A stretch of DNA of 64,000 nt from Luteimonas marina (lineage in GTDB: Bacteria > Pseudomonadota > Gammaproteobacteria > Xanthomonadales > Xanthomonadaceae). Location: NCBI RefSeq assembly GCF_007859325.1, contig NZ_VOHK01000005.1:372001-436000 (forward strand), written 5' to 3'. The translations under genes and the position numbers were made by a program. Shown piece after piece: positions 28,843 to 40,309 of the stretch. Position 1 is the stretch's first letter; each line of letters begins with the position of its first letter. The notes below the pieces were generated by a model that ran no database searches, was not told the DNA's origin, and saw only the letters and a program-made list of their open reading frames with translations.

Positions 28843-29205
28843 ATGAGCATCGACGCCCCGATCCGGATCACCCTCGAGCAGGACGGCGACTACGCCTGCC
28901 GCATCCGGTTCGACTGCACGGAACTGGAGCCGCTGCCAAGCGACGAACCCTCGCCGCTGGGTGCCGACCGCGGCCCCGATCCCGCCCGCCTGCTGCTGCC
29001 CTCGGTCGCCAACTGTCTGGTCGCCAGCCTGCTGTTCGCCCTGCGCAAGCAGCGCAACGGGCACGGGTTCCCGCTGGAGACGCGGTTCCACCAGGCGCTG
29101 TTCTCGATGCGCCAGGGCACCACCGTTCTCGTCGCTCGCGCGCACCGTCACCATCGCCATCGCGTTTGGCCACGCCGATGCGCACACGGCACACTGGCGC
29201 AATGA
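28843..29205 (+). pseudogene. truncated OsmC-family gene
   Basis: The first 75 residues resemble OsmC-like peroxidase/organic-hydroperoxide proteins (ARLLLPSVANCLVASLLFALRK, with the family's central Cys). From about residue 75 the sequence changes to Arg/His-rich nonsense and stops at 120 residues, overlapping the next gene's start. The C-terminal half of the fold, with the second catalytic Cys, is missing. It is best read as a decayed remnant, though a short functional protein cannot be excluded. Confidence 0.6.
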
Positions 29206-30122
29206 AGAGCACCAACGCAGCGGCCGCGCGCCCGCCGGACCTGAGAAAATACGCCTGGCTGGCGATCGCGACCGCGGTGGCGACGGCCCTGCTCAAGGGC
29301 AGCGCCTGGGCCATCACCGGTTCGGTCGGCCTGCTGTCCGACGCCGCCGAATCGCTGGTCAACCTGGTGGCCGCCATCGTCGCCCTGATCTCGCTGACCA
29401 TCGCCGCCCGGCCGGCCGACGACGGCCACCACTTCGGCCACAGCAAGGCGGAGTATTTCTCCGCCGCGCTGGAAGGGATCATGGTCTTCGTCGCCGCAGC
29501 CTCGATCATCTACCTGGGCGTGGAGCGCCTGCTCAACCCGCGGCAGTTGGAGTCGCTCGGCCTCGGCCTGGCCATTTCGATCGTGGCCGCCGTCGCCAAC
29601 GGCGTGGTCGGCCGGGTCCTGATCCGCGTCGGCAACCGGCACCGGTCCATCACCCTGCGCGCCGACGGCAAGCACCTGATGACCGATGTCTACACCACGG
29701 TCGGCGTGGTGGTGGGCCTGGCGCTGGCGTGGCTCACCGGCTGGCAGTGGATGGACCCGGTGATCGCGATCCTGGTGGGCGTGAACATCCTCATCACCGG
29801 TTACCGGCTGATGTCCGAATCCACCGCCGGGCTGATGGACGCCGCCCTGCCGCGCGAGGATGTCGCCCGGATCCAGGCCATCCTCGACGCCCACACCGAA
29901 AAGGACCGGATCGAGTTCCACGCCCTTCGCACCCGCGAGTCCGGCGCCCGCCAGTTCATGGAGATGCACATGCTGGTCCCCGGCGAATGGACGGTGCAGC
30001 GCGGCCACGACGCGCTGGAGGACCTGGTGGACGAGATCGTGGCGCAGTTCCCGGCCATGGTCGTGACCGGGCACCTGGAGCCGATCGCCGATCCGCGCAG
30101 CTACGAGGACGTCAAGCTCTAG
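29202..30122 (+). CDS. cation diffusion facilitator (CDF) metal exporter
   Basis: The 306-residue protein has six membrane helices, the first metal-site motif SDAAESL and HFGHSKAEYFSA, the second-site region HLMTDVYTTVGVVVGL, and a C-terminal cytoplasmic domain (IQAILDAHTEKDRIEFHALR). CDF proteins exchange Zn, Fe, Mn or Cd for protons. The Asp-rich second site looks FieF/MamM-like. The start ATG at 29202 overlaps the OsmC remnant. Confidence 0.9.
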   Translation: MKSTNAAAARPPDLRKYAWLAIATAVATALLKGSAWAITGSVGLLSDAAESLVNLVAAIVALISLTIAARPADDGHHFGHSKAEYFSAALEGIMVFVAAASIIYLGVERLLNPRQLESLGLGLAISIVAAVANGVVGRVLIRVGNRHRSITLRADGKHLMTDVYTTVGVVVGLALAWLTGWQWMDPVIAILVGVNILITGYRLMSESTAGLMDAALPREDVARIQAILDAHTEKDRIEFHALRTRESGARQFMEMHMLVPGEWTVQRGHDALEDLVDEIVAQFPAMVVTGHLEPIADPRSYEDVKL

Positions 30123-30143
30123 CGCGAGGCGGGTGCGCTGCTG

Positions 30144-30176
30144 CCTCCTCCCTTGCGCGTAGCGCAGGGGGAGGGG
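30144..30176. repeat. C/G-rich imperfect hairpin
   Basis: CCTCCTCCCTTGCGC is mirrored by GCGCAGGGGGAGGG, 20 bases after the CDF stop. It may end transcription, but there is no T-run. Confidence 0.6.
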
Positions 30177-30213
30177 GCTCGCGCTGAAGTTCGCGGCTGG
30201 TCAGGGGTTGGTA

Positions 30214-30750
30214 TCAAGTGCCTGCAGTCCCGTCATTGCCACGCGACCCTTCACCCTCCAGCCTGCGGATGCTCCCGGCCAGCGCCTCGATCCGGTCCAG
30301 GATCGTCACCAGTTGGTCGTTGCTGGGCTGGTCGAGCGTGTCGTGCAGCGCCATGCTCTCGATCTCGGCCTTGGGGTTGACCTCGTGGTCGTGCGCGGCG
30401 TCGACGCGGTCGTGCCTGGCCTGCCGGTTCCGCGCCATCTTGATGATCGGCGCCTGGATCGCGGCCACCGTCGACAGCAGCAGGTTGAGGAAGGTGAAGG
30501 GGTCGGGATCGAACGTCTTCCGACCCGGCAGCACGACGTTGAGCACGACCCAGGACACCAGGCAGGCGATGAAGCCGATGATGAAGCCCCGGGATCCGCC
30601 GAAGCGGGCCACGCCGTCCGCGACGCGATCCCCCAGCGAGCTGCGCTGATCGACCGCTTCGTTGGTGTTGCGGGTGATCGGCGTGCGCTCGACCGCGCTT
30701 TGCAGCACCCGCCGCTGGGCGCGGGTCAACGACTCCGGGTGACGCTTCAA
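30214..30750 (-). CDS. DUF1003 membrane protein, start uncertain
   Basis: The protein (178 residues from TTG 30750) has two membrane helices (GFIIGFIACLVSWVVLNVVL and FLNLLLSTVAAIQAPIIKM) and the conserved DUF1003 region. Plausible coding sequence (INTELSERWLKRHPE) continues upstream of the TTG with no usable start codon. The nearby ATG at 30782 with an AAGGG ribosome site is in another frame. Either the TTG is used or a small indel has broken the true start. Function is unknown. Confidence 0.75.
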   Translation of the reverse strand: MKRHPESLTRAQRRVLQSAVERTPITRNTNEAVDQRSSLGDRVADGVARFGGSRGFIIGFIACLVSWVVLNVVLPGRKTFDPDPFTFLNLLLSTVAAIQAPIIKMARNRQARHDRVDAAHDHEVNPKAEIESMALHDTLDQPSNDQLVTILDRIEALAGSIRRLEGEGSRGNDGTAGT

Positions 30751-30880
30751 CCAGCGTTCGGAAAGCTCGGTATTGATTTCATGGCCGACCCTTGCACGTT
30801 GCGCCCGGCGCCAGGCGAATGCAGGCGGGTCTGCGTGGCTGCCGTGTCGCCCGCAACACCGGCGCGGCCGAATGGCTGCG

Positions 30881-33103
30881 TCACCAGTCGAGCGACACGT
30901 TCACCGCCGCGCTGCGCCCGGGCCGGGTGTAGAAGCCGATGTTGTCCTCGTCCGCCGTCAGTCCGCGCACGCCGCTCCAGTTCCAGTAGCTGCGGTCGCC
31001 GAGGTTGAGCAGGCCGGCGTTGATGCGGATGCCGGGACGCGGTTCGGCCCAGGCGTAGAGATCGAAGCGCGCGTAGCCCGGCGGCGCGAACAGTTCGCCG
31101 ACGCTGTGGTCGATGCGGTCCTGGCCGCGCACCGCCGCCATCGCGCCTTCCACGCCCCAGCGTCTGCCGGCGGATTCGTAGCGCAGGCCCAGCGTCGCGC
31201 GCGGCGGGTCGACGCTGTTGAGCGGCTGGTCGCGGCGGGTGTCGTCGCCGCGTGACCAGGCCACCGCGCCGCGCAGCTGCCAGCCGCCGGGCTGTGCCGG
31301 ATCGCTCCAGGGCAGGTGCCAGAGCAGGTCGCCCTCGACGCCGCGGATGCGCGCGCGGTCGCGGTTGACCGACTGGAACACCAGCGCGCGCGTGGCCGGG
31401 TCGATGCCGAGGTTGGCGCGCGATTCGATCAGGTCCGTGTACCGGTTCTCGTACACCGACAGGCTCGCGCGCGCGGCCTCGCCGACGTAGCGCCAGCCCA
31501 GCTCCAGCCCCTCGCTGCGCTCCGGCCGCAGGTCGGGGTTGGCGCGCACCTCGTAGTTGAACACCGGCAGCAGCAGGCCGATGTTGACGTCGCCGAACGG
31601 CGGTGCGCGGAAGCCGCGGGCGTACTGCGCGAACAGGCTGTGGCCGTTGCCCAGCGTCCAGCGCAGCGCCAGCCGCGGCGTGACCTGGTCGGTGTCGACG
31701 TCGACCGGGACGCTGTCCGGGAAGTCCTCCAGGTAGACCGCATCCGGATGCGCGCGCAGGCGGTTCCACTCCGCGCGCAGGCCCGGGATCACCGCGAAGC
31801 GTTCGCCGATGGCGATCTCGTCCTGCCAGAACAGCGCCAGGCTGGAGTTGCGCGAGTTCGGGAAGTCGCGCACCGGCAGCGGCTCGCCGAGGATCACGCG
31901 ACCGGTCTCGCCGGTGGCGAGGTTGGTCTCGAGGCCGTCGCGCAGGCCACGGTAGTCCTGGCGCGCGACGTCGACGCCGAAGACATGCCAGTGGCGGCCG
32001 AAGCGGCCATCGTGCCGCGCCTGGCCGAGCAGGCCCAGGCCCAGGGCGCTGCTTTCATAGTCGAAGCGGCGCGAGCGCAGCGATTCGAAGGGCGTGGCGA
32101 CATCGGGCAGGCGGTACTGGTCGCTGTCCTGCCGCACCTCGGTGTTCTGGTGCCAGGCCTGTGCCTCCAGCGAATCCAGCCAGCGCCAGCCGGGCTGCCA
32201 CTGCGCGGCCAGGCTCGCGCGCAGGCGCTGCTGACGGTCGTCGGCGTCGAGGCGGTAGGTGGTGGCGAAGCGCCCGCTGCCGAAGCGCAGCGAGTTGACC
32301 CCGGTCTGCCGCGACTCGCGCGTGCCCTCGAGCGTGAAGACGTAGCGGCCGGAGGCGCCGGCATCGCGCACCAGCTTGGCGAGCACGCTCTCGCGCTCGA
32401 AATCGAGCGGGTTGGGGCCGTCCTCGGCGCGCCAGGCGCGGTTGTCGGCCTCATGGCCGCTGCGCCGCGCCGCCATCATCATCGCCTGCCAGCCGTCCCG
32501 GCTGCCGCCGGCCCAGCTCGCCGACAGCAGCCGGCTGCTGTCGACGCTGTCGTAGCCCAGGCGCGCGCCGACGTGGCGGTCACCATCGGAGCGCAGCAGC
32601 AGCGCGTCGGGATCGAGCGTGCGGAACGCGACCACGCCGGCCAGCGCATCGCTGCCGTAGAGCGTGGACGCCGGGCCGCGCTGCACCTCCACCCGCTCCA
32701 CGGCCTCCAGGTCGACCAGGTCGCGGCCGGCCGATGCAAACTGGCCGATGCTGTAATCGTCGGCCAACGGGATGCCATCGACCACGATCCTGACGCGATT
32801 TCCGTCCAGACCGCGGATCGAGAAGCCGCGGGTGCCGAATCGATGGCCCTCGGACACCACCTCCACGCCGGGCACGTAGCGCACCAGACTCTCGGGGTCG
32901 CGCACCAGGTGGCGGTCGAGGTCCTCGCGTTCGACCGCGGCCACGCTCGAGACCACCTGGCTGATCGGCTCGGCCACGCGGCTGGAGACCACGACCACGG
33001 TGTCGAGGGTCGTGGTCGCGACGTCGGCCGGCTGCGGGTCGGCGCCGGCGCCCAGGGCGAGCAGCACGGGCAGGGGCAACAGCAGGGTCTGGGGTGCGGC
33101 CAC
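30881..33103 (-). CDS. TonB-dependent receptor, haem/haemoglobin-receptor-like
   Basis: The 740-residue outer-membrane receptor has a signal sequence and a plug domain (SLVRYVPGVEVV, GFSIRGLDGNRVRIVVDGIP, VEVQRGPASTLYGSDALAG). A 22-strand-type barrel follows with FRAPPFGDVNIGLLLPVFNY and ANPDLRPERSEGLELGWRY, typical of haem/haemoglobin/transferrin receptors, and ends in NVSLDW. The start GTG at 33103 has a CGGAG site. It is divergent from the nitrite reductase gene and shares a control region holding an FNR box. Haem uptake would fit a partner of a haem-rich enzyme, but the ligand is inferred. Confidence 0.88.
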   Translation of the reverse strand: MAAPQTLLLPLPVLLALGAGADPQPADVATTTLDTVVVVSSRVAEPISQVVSSVAAVEREDLDRHLVRDPESLVRYVPGVEVVSEGHRFGTRGFSIRGLDGNRVRIVVDGIPLADDYSIGQFASAGRDLVDLEAVERVEVQRGPASTLYGSDALAGVVAFRTLDPDALLLRSDGDRHVGARLGYDSVDSSRLLSASWAGGSRDGWQAMMMAARRSGHEADNRAWRAEDGPNPLDFERESVLAKLVRDAGASGRYVFTLEGTRESRQTGVNSLRFGSGRFATTYRLDADDRQQRLRASLAAQWQPGWRWLDSLEAQAWHQNTEVRQDSDQYRLPDVATPFESLRSRRFDYESSALGLGLLGQARHDGRFGRHWHVFGVDVARQDYRGLRDGLETNLATGETGRVILGEPLPVRDFPNSRNSSLALFWQDEIAIGERFAVIPGLRAEWNRLRAHPDAVYLEDFPDSVPVDVDTDQVTPRLALRWTLGNGHSLFAQYARGFRAPPFGDVNIGLLLPVFNYEVRANPDLRPERSEGLELGWRYVGEAARASLSVYENRYTDLIESRANLGIDPATRALVFQSVNRDRARIRGVEGDLLWHLPWSDPAQPGGWQLRGAVAWSRGDDTRRDQPLNSVDPPRATLGLRYESAGRRWGVEGAMAAVRGQDRIDHSVGELFAPPGYARFDLYAWAEPRPGIRINAGLLNLGDRSYWNWSGVRGLTADEDNIGFYTRPGRSAAVNVSLDW

Positions 33104-33157
33104 GCCGGGCTCCGGAAGCGGGGTTGCACAGGATCGCCATTGTCGATGAAACGGCGC

Positions 33158-33171
33158 TTGATCCAGATCAA
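33158..33171. promoter_or_regulatory. perfect FNR/DNR-type binding site
   Basis: TTGATCCAGATCAA matches the TTGAT-N4-ATCAA consensus exactly. Its centre lies 89 bases upstream of the nirS start and 61 bases upstream of the TonB-receptor start, so it may control both under low oxygen or nitric oxide. Confidence 0.85.
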
Positions 33172-33253
33172 TGTTCCTGCGCCGGCCGGGGCGAACACTG
33201 GGCGTCGACATGATCCGACCATGACGTCCGTCCCTGCCATCAGGAGCATGTAG

Positions 33254-35347
<2,094 letters not shown>

Positions 35348-35363
35348 ACCGGGGGGACGACAC

Positions 35364-35398
35364 GGGCGGCCGCGACGAGCGGTCGCCCGTTCGTTTGT
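35364..35398 (+). terminator. terminator of nirS
   Basis: A 10-bp stem (GGGCGGCCGC / GCGGTCGCCC, one G-U pair) is followed by GTTCGTTTG, 17 bases after the stop. Confidence 0.6.
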
Positions 35399-35524
35399 GG
35401 CGCTACCGCGTTGCGAAACACCGGACGATGCGACACGGATGAACGCGTCGCCACGCGCGAGGAGCGGCGAACAACATGGCTACCGTCGCATTGCGTCGCG
35501 ACAGTTCGCGGGCGTGGCCTGCTC

Positions 35525-37417
35525 CTACGCGGCGCTGGCGCGCCGCGCACGCTCCAGGTGCACCAGCAGCAGCGACACCGCCGCCGGCGTCATGCCGGGG
35601 ATGCGCTGCGCCTGCCCCACCGTCTGTGGGCGCACGCGTTCGAGCTTCTGCAGCAGTTCGGCCGAGAGGCCGCGCACCTGCGCGTAGTCGAAGCCATCGG
35701 GCACCGGCGTGCCCTCGTTGCGCTGCTGGCGCGCGATCTCGTCGCGCTGGCGCTGCAGGTAGCCGGCGTACTTCGTCTCGATCTCGACCTGCTCGGCCAC
35801 CTCGGCGTCGACCGGCGATTCCGGCGCGAACGCTTCCAGCGAGGCCAGTCCCGCGTAGTCGAGCTCGGGCCGGCGCAGCAGGTCGAGCGCGCTGTTCTCG
35901 CGGCTGAGCTCGATGCCGAGCGTCGCGACCGCCTCGCGGCCGGCGGCGTTGTTCGGCGACGCCCACAGCCCGCCCAGGCGCTGCGACTCGCGCGCGATCG
36001 CCTCGCGCTTTGCCTCGAAACGCGCCCAGCGCGCGTCGTCGACCAGGCCAAGCTCGCGTCCGGCCGGCGTGAGCCGCAGGTCGGCGTTGTCCTCGCGCAG
36101 CTGCAGCCGGTACTCGGCGCGGCTGGTGAACATGCGGTAGGGCTCGCTGGTGCCGTGCGTGATCAGGTCGTCGACCAGCACGCCGAGGTAGGCCTCGTCC
36201 CGGCGCGGCGACCACGCCTCCAGCGCGCGCACGAAGCGCGCGGCGTTGACGCCGGCGAGCAGGCCCTGCGCCGCGGCTTCCTCGTAGCCGGTGGTGCCGT
36301 TGATCTGGCCGGCGAAGAACAGGCCGGCGATCGCCTTGGTTTCCAGCGAGGCCTTCAGCCCGCGCGGGTCGAAGAAGTCGTATTCGATCGCGTAGCCCGG
36401 GCGCGTGATGTGTGCGCGTTCGAAACCGGTGATCGAACGCACCAGTTCCAGCTGCACGTCGAACGGCAGCGAGGTGGAGATGCCGTTGGGATAGATCTCG
36501 ACCACGTCCAGCCCTTCGGGTTCGACGAAGATCTGGTGGCTGGGCTTGTCGGCGAAGCGCACCACCTTGTCCTCGATGCTCGGGCAGTAGCGCGGGCCGA
36601 TGCCCTCGATCTGGCCGGAGTACATCGGCGAGCGGTGCAGCGCGCCGCGGATGATGGCGTGGGTGCGCTCGGTGGTGTGCGTGATCCAGCACGACACCTG
36701 CGCCGGGTGGTCGTCGCGCGAGCCCATGAACGAGAACACCGGGCGCGGATCGTCGCCGGGCTGTTCGGTCATCGCCGAGTAGTCGAGCGAGCGCCCGTCG
36801 ATGCGCGGCGGCGTGCCGGTCTTGAGGCGGTCGACGGTGAATGGCCGCTCGCGCAGCCTCGCGGCCAGCGTCGTCGCCGGCGGATCGCCCATGCGCCCGG
36901 CGGCGTACTGGGTTTCGCCGATGTGCACCTTGCCGGCGAGGAAGGTGCCGGCGGTCAGCACCACCGCGGGCGCGTCGAAGCGCAGGCCGGTGTTGGTGAT
37001 CGCGCCGCGCACGGTGTCGCCGTCGATGACCAGGTCGTCGACCGCGGACTGGAACACGGTCAGGTTCGGCTGCTGCTCCACCGCGCGGCGGATGAAGGCG
37101 CGATACAGCGAACGGTCCGCCTGGCAGCGCGTCGCGCGCACCGCCGGCCCCTTCGAGGCGTTGAGCCGGCGCCACTGGATGCCGGCCGCGTCGGCGGCCT
37201 TGGCCATGACTCCGCCGAGCGCGTCGATCTCCCGGACCAGGTGCCCCTTGCCGATGCCGCCGATGGCCGGGTTGCAGCTCATCGCGCCGACGGTCTCGAT
37301 GCCGTGGGTGAGCAGCAGGGTGCGCGCGCCGGCACGCGCGGACGCCAGCGCGGCTTCGGTGCCGGCGTGGCCGCCGCCGATCACGATCACGTCATGGCGA
37401 TGGAAATCCGGGGTCAT
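35525..37417 (-). CDS. mnmG: tRNA uridine-5-carboxymethylaminomethyl modification enzyme MnmG (GidA)
   Basis: The 630-residue flavoprotein works with MnmE to modify the wobble uridine of several tRNAs. The FAD-binding [10 protein letters not shown] start, the [23 protein letters not shown] block and the [13 protein letters not shown] block are all present. The start [16 protein letters not shown] at 37417 is preferred to the longer frame at 37492. rsmG, parA and parB, frequent neighbours of this gene, are absent. Confidence 0.96.
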   Translation of the reverse strand: MTPDFHRHDVIVIGGGHAGTEAALASARAGARTLLLTHGIETVGAMSCNPAIGGIGKGHLVREIDALGGVMAKAADAAGIQWRRLNASKGPAVRATRCQADRSLYRAFIRRAVEQQPNLTVFQSAVDDLVIDGDTVRGAITNTGLRFDAPAVVLTAGTFLAGKVHIGETQYAAGRMGDPPATTLAARLRERPFTVDRLKTGTPPRIDGRSLDYSAMTEQPGDDPRPVFSFMGSRDDHPAQVSCWITHTTERTHAIIRGALHRSPMYSGQIEGIGPRYCPSIEDKVVRFADKPSHQIFVEPEGLDVVEIYPNGISTSLPFDVQLELVRSITGFERAHITRPGYAIEYDFFDPRGLKASLETKAIAGLFFAGQINGTTGYEEAAAQGLLAGVNAARFVRALEAWSPRRDEAYLGVLVDDLITHGTSEPYRMFTSRAEYRLQLREDNADLRLTPAGRELGLVDDARWARFEAKREAIARESQRLGGLWASPNNAAGREAVATLGIELSRENSALDLLRRPELDYAGLASLEAFAPESPVDAEVAEQVEIETKYAGYLQRQRDEIARQQRNEGTPVPDGFDYAQVRGLSAELLQKLERVRPQTVGQAQRIPGMTPAAVSLLLVHLERARRASAA

Positions 37418-37556
37418 GGCGGAATTATCGCGCGGGTGGGGCCAAGGTTGGCACGCTTCCTGCGTGCATCCACTTCGCACCCGGGCTGGCAAGCGTCAAG
37501 GGGGGCGCGGCCGGAGATTGGAACAGGGCTGGCCATGCACAACCCGGGGAAGCAAA

Positions 37557-37729
37557 GGGGCCGGATGTCGGGGGACATCCGGCCCCATTCTTTTGGGTGG
37601 GCCCCGGTGAAAGGGGCGGGGCCCGGCGCCTCGGGACGGTGTCCACGGGAGGCGCCGACGCCCGGCGGGAGCGGAACAGGGGGGATCCGGTATCCCCCGC
37701 CGGGTGTCGACAAGCGAAAACTTTTGTCG
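37557..37729 (-). ncRNA. candidate structured RNA with five successive hairpins
   Basis: On the minus strand five stems follow one another: 37708-37729 (6 bp), 37661-37704 (9 bp, with an inner GGGGAT/ATCCCC hairpin), 37624-37657 (9 bp, inner GGAC/GTCC), 37599-37624 (7 bp) and 37557-37586 (13 bp, CCCC loop). The last is followed by TTTGCTT and looks like a terminator. The region carries no gene and lies between mnmG and the Tyr-rich lipoprotein gene. It could be a stand-alone small RNA or the leader of mnmG. The strand is inferred from the hairpin order. Confidence 0.5.
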
Positions 37730-37817
37730 TTCCGGACCTGATACGTCGAATTCCGACGCAACCGGTCAGTTGGCGTAGCTTGAACTCCGTCCGCGCCCCA
37801 TGCAAGGGGTTTGCGGC

Positions 37818-38495
37818 CTAATCTTCTTGACGGCGGCCTCGTTCCGACGATTCCATCCGGGGGCCCCGCGGCGCACTGCGGGGCTGGGGCGCGGCGCGCG
37901 GCGCAGACATCCGCGGCGCGGGCGCCGGCCGGCTCTCGGCCCGCGGCGCCGGCATCGGCGCCAGCGGTCGCGACGGCAGGCGCTGGATGGCCCGCGGCTG
38001 CGGCTGCGGCGCGGCCTCGACCGGACGCGGCGGCCGCATCAGCGGCTGGCCGCTGTTGCGGCGGATCGGCTGGGCCAGCTGCGGCTGGGGCTGCGGAACG
38101 GCAACGCGGCGCGGCGGCTGGCGGCCACCGGTGCCGCGCTCCACCGTCTGCGGCGGCTCGGGCGTTTCCGGGCGGTGCGGGGGGCGCTGCGGGCGCGGAC
38201 GGTAGTGGTAGTACGGCCATCCGTATCCGTAATAGGGCGAATACCCGTAGCGGGGGCCGTAGCCGTAGCCATAACCGTAGCGATAGGGCGACCCGTAGCC
38301 GTAGCCATAGCCGACGCCGCCATACCAGCCGCCGTAGCCGTAGCCCAGCGAGCTGTAGGGTGCGCCGTAATAGGTCGTAGAACCGGGGCTGCTGTAGTAA
38401 TAGTCGCCGCCGCCGTGGCCGCGGTAGTAGTAATCGCTGGCGCAGCCCGACAGCGCGGCCGCGGCCACCAGCGGGATCAACAGCTTGCGGATCAT
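37818..38495 (-). CDS. Tyr/Gly-rich lipoprotein with proline-rich tail
   Basis: The predicted 225-residue protein has a lipoprotein signal (LIPLVAAAALSGC) and a low-complexity segment of YGYGYG-type repeats (about residues 25-100). A Pro/Arg/Gln-rich, strongly basic tail follows. No enzymatic domain is seen. Such Gly/Tyr-rich surface lipoproteins may have structural or adhesive roles, but this is inference. The start ATG at 38495 begins the signal. Confidence 0.65.
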   Translation of the reverse strand: MIRKLLIPLVAAAALSGCASDYYYRGHGGGDYYYSSPGSTTYYGAPYSSLGYGYGGWYGGVGYGYGYGSPYRYGYGYGYGPRYGYSPYYGYGWPYYHYRPRPQRPPHRPETPEPPQTVERGTGGRQPPRRVAVPQPQPQLAQPIRRNSGQPLMRPPRPVEAAPQPQPRAIQRLPSRPLAPMPAPRAESRPAPAPRMSAPRAAPQPRSAPRGPRMESSERGRRQED

Positions 38496-38619
38496 GACGA
38501 GCCCCTGTTCGTACAACGCCTGCAGCATCGGCCCGGGGCATTGAATCCGTGCTTAATCGTCCGGGCCCGCGGTTGCGGTAGCTGAACACGGTCCTGCGTC
38601 GATCGGATAGTCTCTGGGC

Positions 38620-39585
38620 ATGCCCCCGGACGCGCCGCTCCCGCAGTTCGACGACGTGCTGGACGCAGCGGCGCGCATCGCCCCGCATGCCCGCGCCACC
38701 CCGGTGCTGCGCGCCGCCGCGCTCGACGCCGACGCCGGCTGCACGCTCGCGTTCAAGGCCGAATGCCTGCAGCACGGCGGCGCGTTCAAGTTCCGCGGCG
38801 CCTGCAATGCGGTGTTCTCGCTGGACCCGGCCAGCGCCGCGAACGGCGTGGTCACCCACTCCTCCGGCAACCACGGCGCGGCACTGGCGCTGGCCGCGCG
38901 GCTGCGCGGGATCGCCTGCCACGTGGTCGTGCCCGAGGGCGCGGTCGGCTCGAAGCTGGCCCTGATCGCGGGCCAGGGCGCGGTGCTGCACCGCTGCGCG
39001 CCCACCATCGCCGCGCGCGAGGCGGCCTGCGCGCAGGTCCAGCAGGCGACCGGCGCCACCCTGGTGCATCCCTACGCCGATCCGCGGGTAATCGCCGGAC
39101 AGGGCACGGCCGCGCTGGAGCTGCTGGGCGAGGCGCCGGACCTGGACGTGGTGGTGGTCCCGGTCGGCGGCGGCGGCCTGGCCTCCGGCACCGTGATCGC
39201 GCTCGCCGGCCGCGCGCCCGCGGTGGAGCTGGTGCTGGCCGAACCCGCCGGCGCCGCGGAAACGCTGCTGTCGCTGCAGCGTGGCGAGCGCGTCACCGAC
39301 TTCGTGCCCGACACCGTCTGCGACGGCCTGCGCGGCACCCTGGGCGAACCGAACTTCCGCATCCTGCGCGACCACCGCGTGCAGGTGCTGGCGGTGGACG
39401 ACGCCGCCACCGTCGCGGCGATGCGCCTGCTGCTGGCGCGGATGAAGCTGCTGGTCGAGCCCTCTTCGGCGATCGCGCTGGCGGCCGTGCTCGGCAACCG
39501 CGAACGCTTCGCCGGGCGCCGCGTCGGCATCGTGCTCTCGGGCGGCAACGTCGATCCCGACCGGCTGCCGTGGGTGGCGCATTGA
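38620..39585 (+). CDS. serine/threonine dehydratase family PLP enzyme
   Basis: The 321-residue PLP enzyme has the cofactor Lys57 in HGGAFKFRGA, the SSGNHGAA loop and the glycine-rich phosphate site VVPVGGGGLASG. It lacks the regulatory ACT domain of biosynthetic IlvA. Length and motifs fit threonine/serine dehydratases, serine racemases or threo-3-hydroxyaspartate ammonia-lyases; the substrate cannot be told from sequence alone. Its TGA overlaps the TTG start of the next gene. Confidence 0.87.
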   Translation: MPPDAPLPQFDDVLDAAARIAPHARATPVLRAAALDADAGCTLAFKAECLQHGGAFKFRGACNAVFSLDPASAANGVVTHSSGNHGAALALAARLRGIACHVVVPEGAVGSKLALIAGQGAVLHRCAPTIAAREAACAQVQQATGATLVHPYADPRVIAGQGTAALELLGEAPDLDVVVVPVGGGGLASGTVIALAGRAPAVELVLAEPAGAAETLLSLQRGERVTDFVPDTVCDGLRGTLGEPNFRILRDHRVQVLAVDDAATVAAMRLLLARMKLLVEPSSAIALAAVLGNRERFAGRRVGIVLSGGNVDPDRLPWVAH

Positions 39586-40187
39586 AGCGACAGCGCCCCC
39601 CGCGCCGCCTGCCCCGCCTGCTGCTGCGGCTGGCGCTGCTGTGCGCGCTGTGGCTGGGCGGCGTCGCGGCGTGGATCACCTGGGTGGGCGAGCGCGACCA
39701 GGCGGCCAGGGCCGACGCCATCATCGTGCTCGGCGCCGCCGCCTACGACGCCGCGCCGTCGCCGGTGTTCAAGGCGCGCATCGAGCACGGCCTCGACCTG
39801 TACCGCAGCGGCTTCGCCGGCACCCTGCTCTTCACCGGCGGCTACGGCGGCGGCGGCGCGCGCTTCGCCGAGTCGCAGGTGGCGCGGCGCTACGCGATCC
39901 GCGAAGGCATTCCGGAGGACGCGATCCTGATCGAATCGACCTCGCAGACCACCTACCAGAACCTGTTCGAAGCGCGGCGGTTGATGCAGGAGCACGGCCT
40001 GAAGCGCGCGATCGTGGTCAGCGACCCATTGCACATGGCGCGCGCGCTGCGGCTGTGCCGGGGCCTGGGCATCGACGCGCTCGGCTCGCCGACGCCGAGC
40101 ACGCGCTTCCGCTCGCTGCGCACGCGCTGGGAGTTCCTCGCGCGCGAGGTGTACTTCTTCCACCGCGACCTGTTCGTCGACCCGTAG
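39582..40187 (+). CDS. YdcF/SanA-type DUF218 membrane-anchored protein
   Basis: The 201-residue protein has one N-terminal helix (LLLRLALLCALWLGGVAAWI) and the DUF218 domain (ADAIIVLGAAAY, LLFTGGYGGGG, IVVSDPLHMARAL). SanA/ElyC relatives affect envelope integrity and cell-wall precursors in enterobacteria. I chose TTG 39582 (ATTGAAG), which overlaps the previous stop and implies coupling. No ATG lies in frame before the domain. Confidence 0.82.
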   Translation: MKRQRPPRRLPRLLLRLALLCALWLGGVAAWITWVGERDQAARADAIIVLGAAAYDAAPSPVFKARIEHGLDLYRSGFAGTLLFTGGYGGGGARFAESQVARRYAIREGIPEDAILIESTSQTTYQNLFEARRLMQEHGLKRAIVVSDPLHMARALRLCRGLGIDALGSPTPSTRFRSLRTRWEFLAREVYFFHRDLFVDP

Positions 40188-40195
40188 GCGCAACC

Positions 40196-40233
40196 GTCTG
40201 CTCCTTCCCCCGCAAGCGGGGGAAGGAGCAGAC
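40196..40233. repeat. perfect 18-bp palindrome with two-base loop
   Basis: GTCTGCTCCTTCCCCCGC, AA, then its exact complement. It begins 8 bases after the YdcF-like stop. There is no T-run, so it is more likely a repeat element than a standard terminator. Confidence 0.88.
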
Positions 40234-40309
40234 AGGCGTCTCCTGCACGTTGCGGCCCGGATCGATATCATCCCCGTGCGCGAACGCCGCGCCCGCAGGG
40301 AGCACCACG

